Part shown: positions 1 through 8,881 of the stretch, piece by piece
Layout of the letters: each line of letters begins with the position of its first letter
Position numbering within the stretch: the stretch's first letter is position 1
Source: Phenylobacterium sp. LH3H17
GTDB lineage: Bacteria > Pseudomonadota > Alphaproteobacteria > Caulobacterales > Caulobacteraceae
Reading direction: 5' to 3'
DNA length: 64,000 nt
NCBI RefSeq assembly: GCF_024298925.1
Contig: NZ_CP101283.1
Location: 806,001 to 870,000 of the forward strand
The notes under the pieces: model-generated
Database searches by the model: none
Seen by the model: only the letters and a program-made list of their open reading frames with translations
What the model was told of the DNA's origin: nothing
Position numbers and translations under genes: made by a program

Positions 1-425
1 ATTTCGCCAACCTGGTCCGCTACAGCGACGCCTACCGCCCCGGCGCGCGGCGCTTCGACGTGGGCGAGACCTGCGCCACCACCGTCCTGCCCGGCGCCCT
101 GGCGGCCCTGGAGCAACTCCAGGCCTGGGGCGTGCCGGCCATCGCCGAGGCCCTGGGCGCGGTTAACGCCCAGATCGCCGAGCGCCTCGAGGCCCTAGGC
201 TTCACCCTGCCGCCGGCGGAGCTGCGCTGCCCGCACATGTTCGGGGCGCGGATGCCGGAGGGGTTCTCCGGCGACCTCGTGGGCGCGCTGCGGGCGAAGA
301 ACGTGTTCGTCAGCCAGCGGGGGACGTCGGTGAGGTTTGCGCCGCACCTGCACGTGACGGAGGAGGATGTGGTGTCGCTTCTCGATGGACTCGAAGCGTG
401 CGCAAAGGCCGCCCAGGCTGGGTGA
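1..425 (+). CDS. Class V aminotransferase-like PLP enzyme, C-terminal part (5' truncated by window)
   Basis: The reading frame is already open at base 3 and runs to the TGA at 423-425, so only about the last 140 residues are present. They match the C-terminal small domain of fold-type I PLP enzymes of aminotransferase class V (isopenicillin N epimerase, selenocysteine lyase or cysteine desulfurase-like). Seen: an RRFDVGET stretch, then alternating small-residue helices and an FVSQRGTSVRF segment followed by HLHVTEEDV, the usual phosphate-side and closing elements. The PLP lysine lies upstream of the window, so substrate cannot be judged. The GTG at 60 is internal and should not be taken as the start. 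Family assignment is fairly sure; the specific reaction is unknown. Confidence 0.75.
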   Translation, partial: FANLVRYSDAYRPGARRFDVGETCATTVLPGALAALEQLQAWGVPAIAEALGAVNAQIAERLEALGFTLPPAELRCPHMFGARMPEGFSGDLVGALRAKNVFVSQRGTSVRFAPHLHVTEEDVVSLLDGLEACAKAAQAG

Positions 426-434
426 GATGCGCCC

Positions 435-1175
435 TTAAAGGGGGGCGCATTCGGCCCTATCGACAAGGAAGTCCAAAGGCTGCGGATTGCCGGAGAATAC
501 GTACCGGTATCGGTAGCTGAAGCCGCTTGCGAGGGTGTGCTTCTGAGCCTTGCAGACCTCTGGCGCCAAGACCGCGCGAAAATCGTCAGCGAAGGCTTCG
601 GCCGTCGGCCGGGGTTGGTTGACCTTGTAGTCGTAGATCAAGGTCGTTCCTGATCGTGACACTCCAACCAGGGTCGTGACGTCGTCTAACTTCTTAGGCA
701 AGTCGGCATTGAGCGTGGCGGTGATCTCGTCGAGCACAGCGCCCTCTTCCGATTTCAGCTGCAGCGTCGGCGGCGCTTCTCTCGGCGAAAGATAGATCAT
801 CGCCAAGAGCAGAAGCGTCAAGCCTACCAGTTCCAGGCCCTTGCGGCCGTTGGACGCGTTTCCTGTCTCGCCGTCGTCCAATCGAGGCGCGCTCGCCGCG
901 CGGCGCATGGCGTTCACGAGGATCACGACGCCGACATAGAACGCGACCAGGAAGACAACTCCGACCGCCGCGACTTCCGGCCCGTTATTCGTGGCGCGGA
1001 TGATCGCGCGGATGATCAGGCCGTCGCCTTCCGGATGATCCGGCGTTCCGTGCGAGGCGAACAGGAACGCGGCGGCGGCCTGCCAGGCGAACATCGCGAC
1101 CACCCAGCGCCAGAATTCCCAGCGCCTGTAGCACAACACGCCCAAGATCGCCGGACCGTACGCCAATAGCCACAT
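435..1175 (-). CDS. Hypothetical membrane protein with soluble C-terminal domain
   Basis: Not recognised as a named family. The 246-residue product has hydrophobic segments near residues 1-20, 25-42, 70-88 and 113-128, so three or four membrane helices, then a soluble domain of about 110 residues. That domain contains LNADLPKKLDDVTTLVG, a YDYKV strand, a VCKAQK motif and a final AEC, giving two cysteines that could form a disulfide. I associate this pattern with small exported domains in uncharacterised proteobacterial proteins, but cannot name it. The start is the ATG at 1175, preceded by GGAGGG. It is transcribed divergently from the large gene at 1334, with about 158 bases between them. 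Local base composition looks less GC-rich than the metabolic genes downstream, so it may be accessory DNA. Confidence 0.7.
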   Translation of the reverse strand: MWLLAYGPAILGVLCYRRWEFWRWVVAMFAWQAAAAFLFASHGTPDHPEGDGLIIRAIIRATNNGPEVAAVGVVFLVAFYVGVVILVNAMRRAASAPRLDDGETGNASNGRKGLELVGLTLLLLAMIYLSPREAPPTLQLKSEEGAVLDEITATLNADLPKKLDDVTTLVGVSRSGTTLIYDYKVNQPRPTAEAFADDFRAVLAPEVCKAQKHTLASGFSYRYRYVFSGNPQPLDFLVDRAECAPL

Positions 1176-1333
1176 CGATCGCCCTCCAAATGTTCCTGTT
1201 CTGTTCTAGACAATCATAGAGGGAGTGTCTATGGTCAAATCGCGCATGAGAGGTGGAGTACCCGGGCCGTGCTCCGCCTCCACGAGGCTCGTCGCGCCCA
1301 GCAGACATTTCCATCACATTGGAGAATTCCAAC

Positions 1334-2755
1334 ATGCCGACTGGCAGAGGCACGACGCCGCGCGCGTCCGCGAATCCCTTCGACGTCTACTATCGGGCCG
1401 CCGTTGAGGGGCTCGAAGTTGGGCGGCACAAGATAGCCGAGGTCCGACAGGAAGCCGTTAGACGCGGCTCGGATCTCGGAAGGGAGCTCGCCGCGCTTTC
1501 ACCGCGAGCCTTGAAGGTTCTTGACGACGTTCGCACGCAGCGGAAGACTGCGGCCGTTCCCCCGAAGGCCAGGGCGGGCGCGGCGTCGGTTCGGCCCCGT
1601 CCCCGGCCAGTGATTGCTGGTGCTGAACCGGCGCCGAGAGGGACGCCAGCGCCGCCGGCCCGTACTGACTGGAACGCGAAGCTTGGCGCGGGCTTAAATG
1701 GCGCGGTGGACGCCGCGACCTTAGGTATAGCCAACCATACGACAGCAGCCGTCAACGCGCTGTCGGGCGACGGCGGAGACCGGTGGGTCGACCGCTACCA
1801 CGCCAACCTCGCTCGCGAGGACGCGCGCGATCGATATGACGCTGAACACCATCGCGGCGCGCGGGTCGCCGGCGAGATAATCGGAACCGTTGGATCGATC
1901 GCTGCGACGGGGGGCCTTGGCGGTCTGGCTCAAGGCGGTGTTCGCGGCGTCCAGCTTGGCGCCCGTCTGCTACCGAGCGCGCTTCGCATTGCGCCCCCAG
2001 CGAAACGGTTGGCCCCCCTGACCTCGAAGGCGACCGGCTGGACAAGAGACGCGATGCTTCAACGATTTGGTCCGCAGGCGGCGATCGGCGGCGCTGGCTC
2101 TGGCGTCAGCATGGCGGGCCAGATCGTGACGGACGGCTCGGCCGGGCGGTTGAGCCGGCCGGAGGACTTGGCGAGTTCAGCGGCCGGGGGTTTGACTGGA
2201 GCGCTTACGACCCTCTACGGCGGCCCTGTTAGAGGCGCAGCGGCAGAAGCCGCGATGACCCACAGGGTTCGAAGCATGCTCACCGGCGAGCCCATCAGTT
2301 CGGGGGCGGTGGCCGCCGACGCCGGCTTGGGAAGCGTGATCGGCCGATACGGGCACGTCCTGGGCGCCCGCTGGGCGAACGAACTTCCATTCGCCAAGTC
2401 CGCAAATGCGCCAGGCGACTGGATTTCGAAGGGCGAGCTGGGGGAACTCCTGTCCCGATCTCTGTCGCGAACGCGTGGTCTTGCCGTGACGGACGTTGAT
2501 AAGGGGCTGAGACTGAAGGACGGATCGCTCACCCGCACCGACCACCGGACAGGGCCCAATAAGATAGTCGAGGCCAAGATGGGCGACTCGCACAGGAAGC
2601 TCAGGCCGAACCAGGAAAAGGCTCGTGCCGAGCTCGGCGACGACTATCGCGTGGATCATTTCCTATCGGACGACATAGGCAAGGCGTACGGCGGTCTTTT
2701 GGCCCTACTGTTCCCGCCCAGCCCATCCGACGGAAGGCGCACGACAGCCTACTAG
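1334..2755 (+). CDS. Large glycine/alanine-rich protein, possible polymorphic toxin with nuclease-like C-terminus
   Basis: Start chosen at ATG 1334 because GGAG lies nine bases upstream; the frame is open further upstream without a good site. Product 473 aa. Residues about 10-70 are charged and helical. A middle part holds AATLGIANH and a YHANLAREDARDRYDAEH stretch, followed by glycine/alanine-rich segments that could insert in or cross a membrane, an arrangement seen in polymorphic and contact-dependent toxins. The last 110 residues change character: KGELGELLSR, RTDHRTGPNKIVEAKMGDS and a PNQEKARAEL helix resemble the acid-ExK-Q pattern of PD-(D/E)XK nucleases. Toxin activity is inferred. No immunity gene lies directly downstream, where a convergent acylase begins 12 bases later. 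A phage or secretion-system structural protein is the alternative. Confidence 0.6.
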   Translation: MPTGRGTTPRASANPFDVYYRAAVEGLEVGRHKIAEVRQEAVRRGSDLGRELAALSPRALKVLDDVRTQRKTAAVPPKARAGAASVRPRPRPVIAGAEPAPRGTPAPPARTDWNAKLGAGLNGAVDAATLGIANHTTAAVNALSGDGGDRWVDRYHANLAREDARDRYDAEHHRGARVAGEIIGTVGSIAATGGLGGLAQGGVRGVQLGARLLPSALRIAPPAKRLAPLTSKATGWTRDAMLQRFGPQAAIGGAGSGVSMAGQIVTDGSAGRLSRPEDLASSAAGGLTGALTTLYGGPVRGAAAEAAMTHRVRSMLTGEPISSGAVAADAGLGSVIGRYGHVLGARWANELPFAKSANAPGDWISKGELGELLSRSLSRTRGLAVTDVDKGLRLKDGSLTRTDHRTGPNKIVEAKMGDSHRKLRPNQEKARAELGDDYRVDHFLSDDIGKAYGGLLALLFPPSPSDGRRTTAY

Positions 2756-2767
2756 GCCGAAAGCCCC

Positions 2768-4978
2768 TCACTCCCCCGGCCGATACGTCCGCTCCGTCTT
2801 TCCCCTGAGCTGCTCTGGATAGAAGTACACCTCCCGCAGCGCGCCCTGGCTGTAGCGCAGGGCCTGGTCGTTAAAGTGCCTGGACCTGGGGTCGCCGCTC
2901 TCGCCGCCGGCGGTGATGGCGAAGGCCTTGACCTTGGGGCCGAACTCGACAGCGGCGACGAAGCTGTTCCCGCTGGTCCCGTAATAGCGCTTGGTGGTCG
3001 GGTAACGCTTGGCGCCGAAGGAGGCCAGCGAGCCCCACTGGGCCGAGGTGAAGGGCACGGGGATGCTGGGGGCCGCGTCGTCGAAGGGCTGGGCGATGTC
3101 GCCGGTCAGGCGCTGGAAGCGGTTGATCTCGCCCCAGGTGGTCCTCCAGGACCCGAAGTCCTGGGTGAGCCGATCGGCGGCCTTGGCCAGGGCCGTGAGC
3201 TTCTGCTCCGGGGTCGTGCGGGTGGCCATGTAGTCGTAGACGCTGATCCCCGCGGCCTTGGCGGCGGGACCGGCCTCGGCCCACAGCGCCTCGCCCCAGA
3301 ACACCGCCAGGGACGTCTCCGTCGACTCCGCCGACCAGCGATAGTCCCAGGCGCGCAGGGCGGCGACCTGGTCGGCGAGCCTGACCTTCAAGGGGTCGGC
3401 GCCCGTCGTGGCGTCATAGGCCTCGACCAGGGCGGGGATCAGACGCGCGAAGGCCGGCAGGTACGGGTCGTAGGCCGCCTCGATCAGGGTCGGCAGGGTG
3501 AAGTCCTTGCGGGCGGTCAGCACCAGGGCCGCGTGGGCCCCGCGCGGATTGGGGCCGGCGGTGTCCATGTAGCGCGGATAGTCGCGGCGCCGCGGGCTAT
3601 CGGGACCCGCAGCCGACCAGGGCCAGTCATTGGTGTTGAACAGCCAGCCGGTTTTGGGGTTGAGCAGGGCCGGCGCCTCGGAGAGCGCATGCAGGCCCTT
3701 CCAGTCGGTGGCGGGGTCGGAGCCGTCCACCGGCCTGGTGTAGTCGAACCGGTCGTCGCGCCTCGGGATGAACTGCGGGTGCAGATAGGCGATCTGGCCC
3801 TTGGCGTCGGCGAAGATGGTGTTGTTGGACGAGTTGCCCCTGAGCTCGGCCACCTTGAGGAAGCTGGCATAATCGGTGGTCTTGGTGCGCAGGAAGGACT
3901 GCTGCAGGGCCGCCACCGGGGTGTTCATCAGGGCCGTGGCGATCCACTTGCCGTCCGCCTCGCGCACGATCGGCCCGTGATGGGTGGCGTAGGTGGCGAA
4001 GGTGCGGGTCGCCATGGTCCCGTCGGCGGCCTTGTAGGGGACGGCGATGGTCTTGACGGTGACCGGCCGGGTCTCGGCCCCGTAGCGGTAGGTCAGCTTG
4101 TCGCCCGACCTGGCGATGGTCTCGGCGAACTCGTCGACCACGTCGACGCCGCTGGAGGTGTGCATCCAGCCGGCGTGCTCGTTGAAGCCCTGATAGACGA
4201 AGAACTGGCCCCAGGTGACCGCGCCATAGGCGTTCAGCCCCTGGCCGCTGGTCACCTGCACCTCGGAGCGGAAGAAGAAAGACGTGTGCGGATTGATCAG
4301 CAGCAGGGCCTTGCCGTCCCGGGTGTTGGAGGGCGCGATGGCGAAGCCGTTGGAGCCGGTGGGCTCCTTGAACACGGCGCCGGTCTCGTCGGCGGCCATG
4401 GCCACCGTCTTCTTACCGTAGAAGGCCTCGAGCTGGCTGAGCGAGACCCGCTCGATGTCGCCGCCGATGCTGCCTTCGGAGAAGCTCAGCGCCATCCAGG
4501 GCTCGAAGCGCTTGATCACCCGCGGCGTCACCTCGGGGTGGGTGGCGAGGTAGTAGTTCAGCCCGCCGGCCCAGGCGTCCATCAGCTTGCGGAGCCAGGC
4601 CGGGCTGCGGGCATACTGCGCCTTCAGCTCGACCGGATCGATGAACAGCTTCATCCGCAGGTCCTGCCAGATGGCCGACTCGCCCTCGGCCTCGGCCAGG
4701 CGGCCCATGGCGTTGATGTAATTGGTCTCGACCCGGTTGAAGTCGTCCTCGGCCTGGGCGTAGACGAGGCCGAACACCGCGTCGGAGTCGGTCTTGCCGG
4801 TGATGTGGGCGATGCCCCAGTCGTCGCGGACGATGGTCACATTGCCCGCCTGGCGCTTCCAGGCGGCGAGGTCATCGGCGGCTTGGGCGGAACCCGCCGT
4901 CGCGAGGACCAGGAACAGGATCAGGCCGAAGGTCCGCAAGGCGCGCGCTCCCAAACTCAGACCTCGTCGTGACACCAT
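2768..4978 (-). CDS. Penicillin acylase family protein (Ntn hydrolase, aculeacin/AHL acylase-like)
   Basis: This 736-aa precursor has a typical signal peptide (RR near the N-terminus, hydrophobic core, AQA cleavage site near residue 33), so the enzyme should be periplasmic. The family matures autocatalytically into alpha and beta chains. The conserved GSNGFAI motif places the nucleophile at Ser209, the new N-terminus of the beta chain. VTIVRDDWGIAHI near residue 48 is the usual alpha-chain opening, and NPHTSFFF and HTSSGVDVVDEF follow in the beta chain. Members hydrolyse amides of N-acyl-homoserine lactones, penicillins, aculeacin or other acylated amines; the actual substrate cannot be read from sequence. 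It is monocistronic in appearance, 25 bases downstream of a crotonase gene on the same strand, so co-transcription is possible. Confidence 0.9.
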   Translation of the reverse strand: MVSRRGLSLGARALRTFGLILFLVLATAGSAQAADDLAAWKRQAGNVTIVRDDWGIAHITGKTDSDAVFGLVYAQAEDDFNRVETNYINAMGRLAEAEGESAIWQDLRMKLFIDPVELKAQYARSPAWLRKLMDAWAGGLNYYLATHPEVTPRVIKRFEPWMALSFSEGSIGGDIERVSLSQLEAFYGKKTVAMAADETGAVFKEPTGSNGFAIAPSNTRDGKALLLINPHTSFFFRSEVQVTSGQGLNAYGAVTWGQFFVYQGFNEHAGWMHTSSGVDVVDEFAETIARSGDKLTYRYGAETRPVTVKTIAVPYKAADGTMATRTFATYATHHGPIVREADGKWIATALMNTPVAALQQSFLRTKTTDYASFLKVAELRGNSSNNTIFADAKGQIAYLHPQFIPRRDDRFDYTRPVDGSDPATDWKGLHALSEAPALLNPKTGWLFNTNDWPWSAAGPDSPRRRDYPRYMDTAGPNPRGAHAALVLTARKDFTLPTLIEAAYDPYLPAFARLIPALVEAYDATTGADPLKVRLADQVAALRAWDYRWSAESTETSLAVFWGEALWAEAGPAAKAAGISVYDYMATRTTPEQKLTALAKAADRLTQDFGSWRTTWGEINRFQRLTGDIAQPFDDAAPSIPVPFTSAQWGSLASFGAKRYPTTKRYYGTSGNSFVAAVEFGPKVKAFAITAGGESGDPRSRHFNDQALRYSQGALREVYFYPEQLRGKTERTYRPGE

Positions 4979-5003
4979 CCCAGAGGCGTCGAGTCCAGAG
5001 GCC

Positions 5004-5813
5004 CTAGCGGCCGGTGAAGACCGGCGGGCGTTTTTCCAGGAAGCTCTTCACCCCCTCGCGGTGATCCTCGGTGGCGAACAGGCGATAGATGATCTCGATG
5101 GCCCAGCCGCCGATCTCGCGCGGGTCGCCGTGGGTGGTGCGGCGCAGGCCCTGCTTCATGTAGCGCAGGGCGAGCGGCGGGTTGGCGGCGATGCGGGCGG
5201 CCATGGCCTCGGCCCTTGGCAGCAACGCGTCATGCGGCACGGTGTCGGTGACCAGACCGATGCGCTCGGCCTCCCGGGCGTCGATGGGATCGCCGGTGAA
5301 CAGCAGCTCGGCGGCCTTGGCCGGACCGACGATGGCCGGCAGCATCCACAATCCGCCGACGTCGCAGATCAGGCCGCGCTTGATGAACAGCTCGGCGAAC
5401 ACCGCCTTCTCCGAGGCGATGCGGATGTCCGCGTAGAGGGCGAGTTCCATGCCCCAGCCGACCGCCGCGCCGTTGACCGCCGCGATCACAGGCTTCTCGC
5501 AGTCGATGACGGCCATGGCGGCCGGGGTCGGTTCGAACTTCACCCGCGGCGGACGGGGCGGGCCCGCGGGCGCCTCGCCGGTCATCATTTCCTTGACGTC
5601 TTCGCCCGAGCAGAAGGCCGGATCGGCGCCGGTGACCAGGACGCAGCGGACTTCCGGGTCGGCGCTGGCGTGGCGGAAGGCGGCCTCGATCTCGGCATAG
5701 GCGCGCGGATTGAGCGCGTTCCGGCGTTCGGGCCGGTTGAGGGTGATGCGCGCGATGTGGTCGTGCACGCCGTAGAGCACGTGGACGAAGTCGGCGGTCT
5801 CGATCAGGGCCAT
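5004..5813 (-). CDS. Enoyl-CoA hydratase/isomerase (crotonase) family protein
   Basis: Start set at ATG 5813 because a GGAGG-like site lies just upstream; the frame remains open further upstream over the divergent promoter region. Product 269 aa, the normal crotonase length. The N-terminus carries ITLNRPERRNALN and the oxyanion-hole segment FCSGEDVKEM; GWGMELALYAD retains the glutamate equivalent to rat hydratase Glu144. At the second catalytic position the PEI glutamate is replaced (FIKRGLICDVGG) and an aspartate appears in CDVGG, as in dienoyl-CoA isomerase and PaaG-type enzymes. An isomerase or another CoA-thioester activity is therefore as likely as classical hydration. The gene is divergent from the phosphotransferase at 5929, an acyl-CoA-linked family, which supports a fatty-acid or acyl-degradation context. 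Confidence 0.88.
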   Translation of the reverse strand: MALIETADFVHVLYGVHDHIARITLNRPERRNALNPRAYAEIEAAFRHASADPEVRCVLVTGADPAFCSGEDVKEMMTGEAPAGPPRPPRVKFEPTPAAMAVIDCEKPVIAAVNGAAVGWGMELALYADIRIASEKAVFAELFIKRGLICDVGGLWMLPAIVGPAKAAELLFTGDPIDAREAERIGLVTDTVPHDALLPRAEAMAARIAANPPLALRYMKQGLRRTTHGDPREIGGWAIEIIYRLFATEDHREGVKSFLEKRPPVFTGR

Positions 5814-5928
5814 GAGGGTCCTCCCATCGCACCCCAGGATGACCCCTTTTCGCCGCGTCAGCGAAGCCCCCTTGGCCCGCCGCCGGGGAAGGGGGGTAGG
5901 GTCGTCCGAAACCAGGGCGGAGAATGAC

Positions 5929-6978
5929 ATGAGCGCGGATCCGGGGACGCCGAACCTAGGGGAGGTGAGAGCCGCCCACCGGCTGGACGAAGCCGCCCTG
6001 GACCGCTGGCTCGCGGCCAATGTCGAGGGCTATCGGGGCCCCCTGAGCGTCAGCCAGTTCAAGGGCGGGGCGTCGAACCCGACCTATCTGCTGAGCGCCG
6101 GCGGGGCACGCTACGTCCTGCGCAAGAAGCCGCCGGGCCTGCTGCTGGCCAGCGCCCACCAGGTGGACCGCGAGTACCGGGTGATGAAGGCGCTGGGCGA
6201 GGTGGGCTTCCCGGTCCCGCGCATGCGGGCGCTCTGCGAGGACGACGCCGTCATCGGGACCAGCTTCTACGTCATGGATTTCCTAGAGGGCCGGATCTTC
6301 CGCGATGCGCGGCTGCCGGGGCTGGAGCCCGCCGAGCGGCGCGCGATCTATGACGAGCTCAACGCCGTCCTCGCCAGGCTGCACGCCATCGACCCCGTGG
6401 CGGTGGGGCTTGGCGACTTCGGCCGGCCAGGCAACTATTTCGAGCGCCAGATCGGGCGCTTCATCAAGCAGTACCGGGGCGCCGAGACCGAGACCATGCC
6501 GGCCATGGAGGCGCTGATCGAACAGCTGCCGGGGCGCATCCCCGCCGAGGGTCCCGTGACCATCGCCCACGGCGACTATCGGCTGGAGAACGTCATGTTC
6601 CACCCGACCGAGCCCAGGATCATCGCCGTACTGGACTGGGAGCTCTCGACGCTGGGCCATCCCCTGGCGGACCTGGCCTATACTTGCATCCTTTGGCACT
6701 CGCGCTCGGAGAGCTGGGGGACCCTGGACGGAATCGATCTGGCCGCCGCGGGCATCCCGACCGAAGAGCAGCACGTGGCGGCCTATTGCCGGCGCACGGG
6801 CCGCGACGGGATCGAAGACTTCCCCTTCTACCTGGCCTTTTCGCTGTTCCGCCTGGCCTCGATCTCGCAGGGCGTGTTCAAGCGGAACCTGGACGGCATC
6901 GGGACCAGCGATCCGAGTACGGACAATAGCGGCGCCCGCACCCTGGCCGAAACGGCCCTGGCGGTGCTGAACCGCTAG
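5929..6978 (+). CDS. APH-family phosphotransferase, ACAD10/11 N-domain type
   Basis: Product 349 aa from ATG 5929. It has the aminoglycoside phosphotransferase/choline kinase fold: FKGGASNPTYLL is the nucleotide-binding loop, YVLRKKPPG carries the ATP-binding lysine, HGDYRLENVMF is the catalytic loop (Asp as base), and VLDWELSTLGHPLADLA supplies the metal-binding Asp. The wording of these motifs is that of the bacterial proteins related to the kinase domain of ACAD10/ACAD11, which phosphorylate 4-hydroxyacyl-CoAs during 4-hydroxy acid breakdown, rather than true antibiotic kinases. The crotonase, deacylase and acyl-CoA ligase neighbours agree. It ends tail to tail with the deacylase gene, overlapping by four bases (6975-6978). 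Substrate is inferred. Confidence 0.85.
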   Translation: MSADPGTPNLGEVRAAHRLDEAALDRWLAANVEGYRGPLSVSQFKGGASNPTYLLSAGGARYVLRKKPPGLLLASAHQVDREYRVMKALGEVGFPVPRMRALCEDDAVIGTSFYVMDFLEGRIFRDARLPGLEPAERRAIYDELNAVLARLHAIDPVAVGLGDFGRPGNYFERQIGRFIKQYRGAETETMPAMEALIEQLPGRIPAEGPVTIAHGDYRLENVMFHPTEPRIIAVLDWELSTLGHPLADLAYTCILWHSRSESWGTLDGIDLAAAGIPTEEQHVAAYCRRTGRDGIEDFPFYLAFSLFRLASISQGVFKRNLDGIGTSDPSTDNSGARTLAETALAVLNR

Positions 6979-8633
6979 GTGCAGATCACGCCGGAGCGTG
7001 CGTTCGTATAGGCGCCGTCCGCATAGGCGACCTGGCCGTTCACCAGGACGGCCTCGACCCCGAGGGCGTCGCGGACATAGCGCAGGCCGTCGCCCGGCAT
7101 GTCGAAGACCGGACGCTCGTCGCCGCGCCCCAAGGTGGCGGCGTCGAACACCACCACGTCGGCCGCCCAACCGGGCGCCAGGCGGCCCCGGTTCTTGAGG
7201 CCCCAGATCTCGGCCGTGTCGGAGGTGATCTTCTTGACCGCCGCCTCAAGGGTCAGGTGCCGGCCCTTGCGGACGAACTCGCTGAACAGGTAGCCCGTGT
7301 CGCCATAGGTCGAGAACGACGAGATGTGGGCCCCGCCGTCGCTGGCGCCGATGTGAACCAGCGGGTGGGCCAGCATGGGGCCGATGCGGTCGGTTGCGTC
7401 ATGGCCCATGTTCGCCGACAGGAAGGCCAGGTCGAGATCGTGCTCCAGCGACAGATCGATCAGGGCGCGCGCGCAGCCCTGGCCGCGCTGGTCGGCGATC
7501 TCGGCCAGGGTCTTGCCCGTCAGCTCGGGCGGCGCGGCGTCGCCGCCGCGCACCGTCAGATGGCCCATCCGCGCAAGGCCGCCGTCGGCCCCGGCGTCGG
7601 AGATCAGGCGTGCCACGGTGGCCTCATCCTTCAGGGCGGCGATCCGTTCGGCCATGGGCAGGCGCAGGGTGCGGATCCAGCCGGGCAGGCTGGCGAAGAA
7701 CAGGCTGGGCCGGCGCAGCGAGAAGCTGATGTCGATCGGCCGGGTCTGCATCTGCGGCCAGACCCGTGCGCCGCGGGCGAACTGCTCCTCCACCCGCGCC
7801 AGGGTGCGCGGCACGTTGTTGGGGCTGCCCCGGTTGTCGAACACCGGCGAAAAGGTGGTGGGGATGTTATGGCGCAGGGACAGTTCGGAGAGCTGGTCGA
7901 TGCGGGCGATGGTGATGTCGGTGGCGTAGAATTCCGGGACCACCTGGAGCATCCGGCCATACTCGCCCAGCACCGCGCACAGGGCGTCGAGCTCGGCGGA
8001 GTCGGCGAAACGGCTCGGCACCGGGCGGGCGCGTTCGTCGACGTCGACGAAGCTGGTGGAGAGCCCCACAGCGCCCGCGGCCAGGCATTCGCGCAGCAGG
8101 TCCTGCATGGCGGAGATCTCGGCGGCGTTGGCAGTGCGTTGCTGGGCGGCCTCGCCCATGACCCAGACCCGGATCACGCTGTGACCCACCAGGGGCGCCA
8201 CATTGATCGACAGATTCTTGGCGATAGCGTCGCGGTAGCCGGCGAAGTCCTCCCAGGTCCAGTCGAAGGCCTCGGTGAACGCCTCGGGCGGCATTTCCTC
8301 GATCTGCTGGAACATGCCGACCACGGCCCGCCGGTCGGCGGCCTTCAGGGGCGCCAGGGATAGCGAGCAGTTGCCGGGCACGATGGAGGTGACGCCATGC
8401 TCAAGCGCGGGCTTGGCGGCGCCGTCCCACAGCAGCTGGACGTCGAAATGGGTGTGGGGATCGATGAAGCCCGGGGCTACCACGCGGCCCGCTGCGTCGA
8501 TCTCGCGGCGGCCCTCGCCCTCGACCGACCCGACCTCGACGATCTTGCCGTCCCGGATGGCGACGTCGGCGCGGAAGCCCGGCTCGCCCGTGCCGTCCAC
8601 CACCAAGCCGTTGCGGATGACGATGTCGTACAT
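6975..8633 (-). CDS. N-acyl-D-amino-acid deacylase family amidohydrolase
   Basis: The 552-aa protein is a full-length metal-dependent amidohydrolase. VIRNGLVVDGTG and APGFIDPHTHFDVQLLWD are the D-aminoacylase-type N-terminal beta-sandwich and the first metal motif (HxH). HGVTSIVPGNCSLSLAP contains the family cysteine, and LVGHSVIR, HIGASDGGAHISSFS and a C-terminal GRLAPGWAADVVVFD complete the barrel. Members hydrolyse N-acyl-D-amino acids or similar amides in the cytoplasm. Start ATG 8633 follows the small gene at 8636-8881 by two bases, so these genes probably form one transcript with the 68-aa ORF at 8878-9084. The exact acyl-amino acid substrate is not evident; annotation as D-glutamate or general D-aminoacylase would both be guesses. 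Confidence 0.88.
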   Translation of the reverse strand: MYDIVIRNGLVVDGTGEPGFRADVAIRDGKIVEVGSVEGEGRREIDAAGRVVAPGFIDPHTHFDVQLLWDGAAKPALEHGVTSIVPGNCSLSLAPLKAADRRAVVGMFQQIEEMPPEAFTEAFDWTWEDFAGYRDAIAKNLSINVAPLVGHSVIRVWVMGEAAQQRTANAAEISAMQDLLRECLAAGAVGLSTSFVDVDERARPVPSRFADSAELDALCAVLGEYGRMLQVVPEFYATDITIARIDQLSELSLRHNIPTTFSPVFDNRGSPNNVPRTLARVEEQFARGARVWPQMQTRPIDISFSLRRPSLFFASLPGWIRTLRLPMAERIAALKDEATVARLISDAGADGGLARMGHLTVRGGDAAPPELTGKTLAEIADQRGQGCARALIDLSLEHDLDLAFLSANMGHDATDRIGPMLAHPLVHIGASDGGAHISSFSTYGDTGYLFSEFVRKGRHLTLEAAVKKITSDTAEIWGLKNRGRLAPGWAADVVVFDAATLGRGDERPVFDMPGDGLRYVRDALGVEAVLVNGQVAYADGAYTNARSGVICT

Positions 8634-8635
8634 GC

Positions 8636-8881
8636 TCAGAGTCCTTCCAGGATTCGTCGCCAGGGATGGCCGGCCAGGGCCGCCGCCTCGCCAACGCCGC
8701 AGATGTTCATCAGGTGAAAGGCGATGTCGGGCTCAAGCGCCACGGTCTCCAGCGCGCCGTTGGCATGGCGCAGCGTGACGACCAGTTCGGCCTCACCATC
8801 GTGAGCCGCGCTGACCACGGCGCTCTCGATGATCGCCTCGGCGTCGGCGACGGCCGCCCGCTGAAGCGCCGCGCCGCTCAT
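8636..8881 (-). CDS. Small hypothetical protein (81 aa)
   Basis: I do not recognise this protein. The start is the ATG at 8881, which overlaps the stop of the upstream small gene in an ATGA junction and argues for translational coupling; the longer open frame further upstream is a shadow. The product is acidic, with an alanine-rich helix ([20 protein letters not shown]), a probable beta strand [10 protein letters not shown], then [20 protein letters not shown] and a PWRRILEGL end. There is no signal peptide or membrane segment. It lies two bases upstream of the deacylase gene, so it is likely co-expressed with it. It could be an accessory subunit or a phage-like remnant; neither can be shown here. 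Confidence 0.6.
   Translation of the reverse strand: MSGAALQRAAVADAEAIIESAVVSAAHDGEAELVVTLRHANGALETVALEPDIAFHLMNICGVGEAAALAGHPWRRILEGL

Noticed and set aside
1253-2755. Longer start (residues before 1334) of the toxin-like gene
   Set aside because: No ribosome site before 1253, while ATG 1334 has GGAG at nine bases.
2876-4972. 698-codon open frame opposite the penicillin acylase gene
   Set aside because: It lies entirely antisense to a gene with clear catalytic motifs. Its product is low-complexity (glycine, valine, arginine-rich) and looks like a GC-bias shadow.
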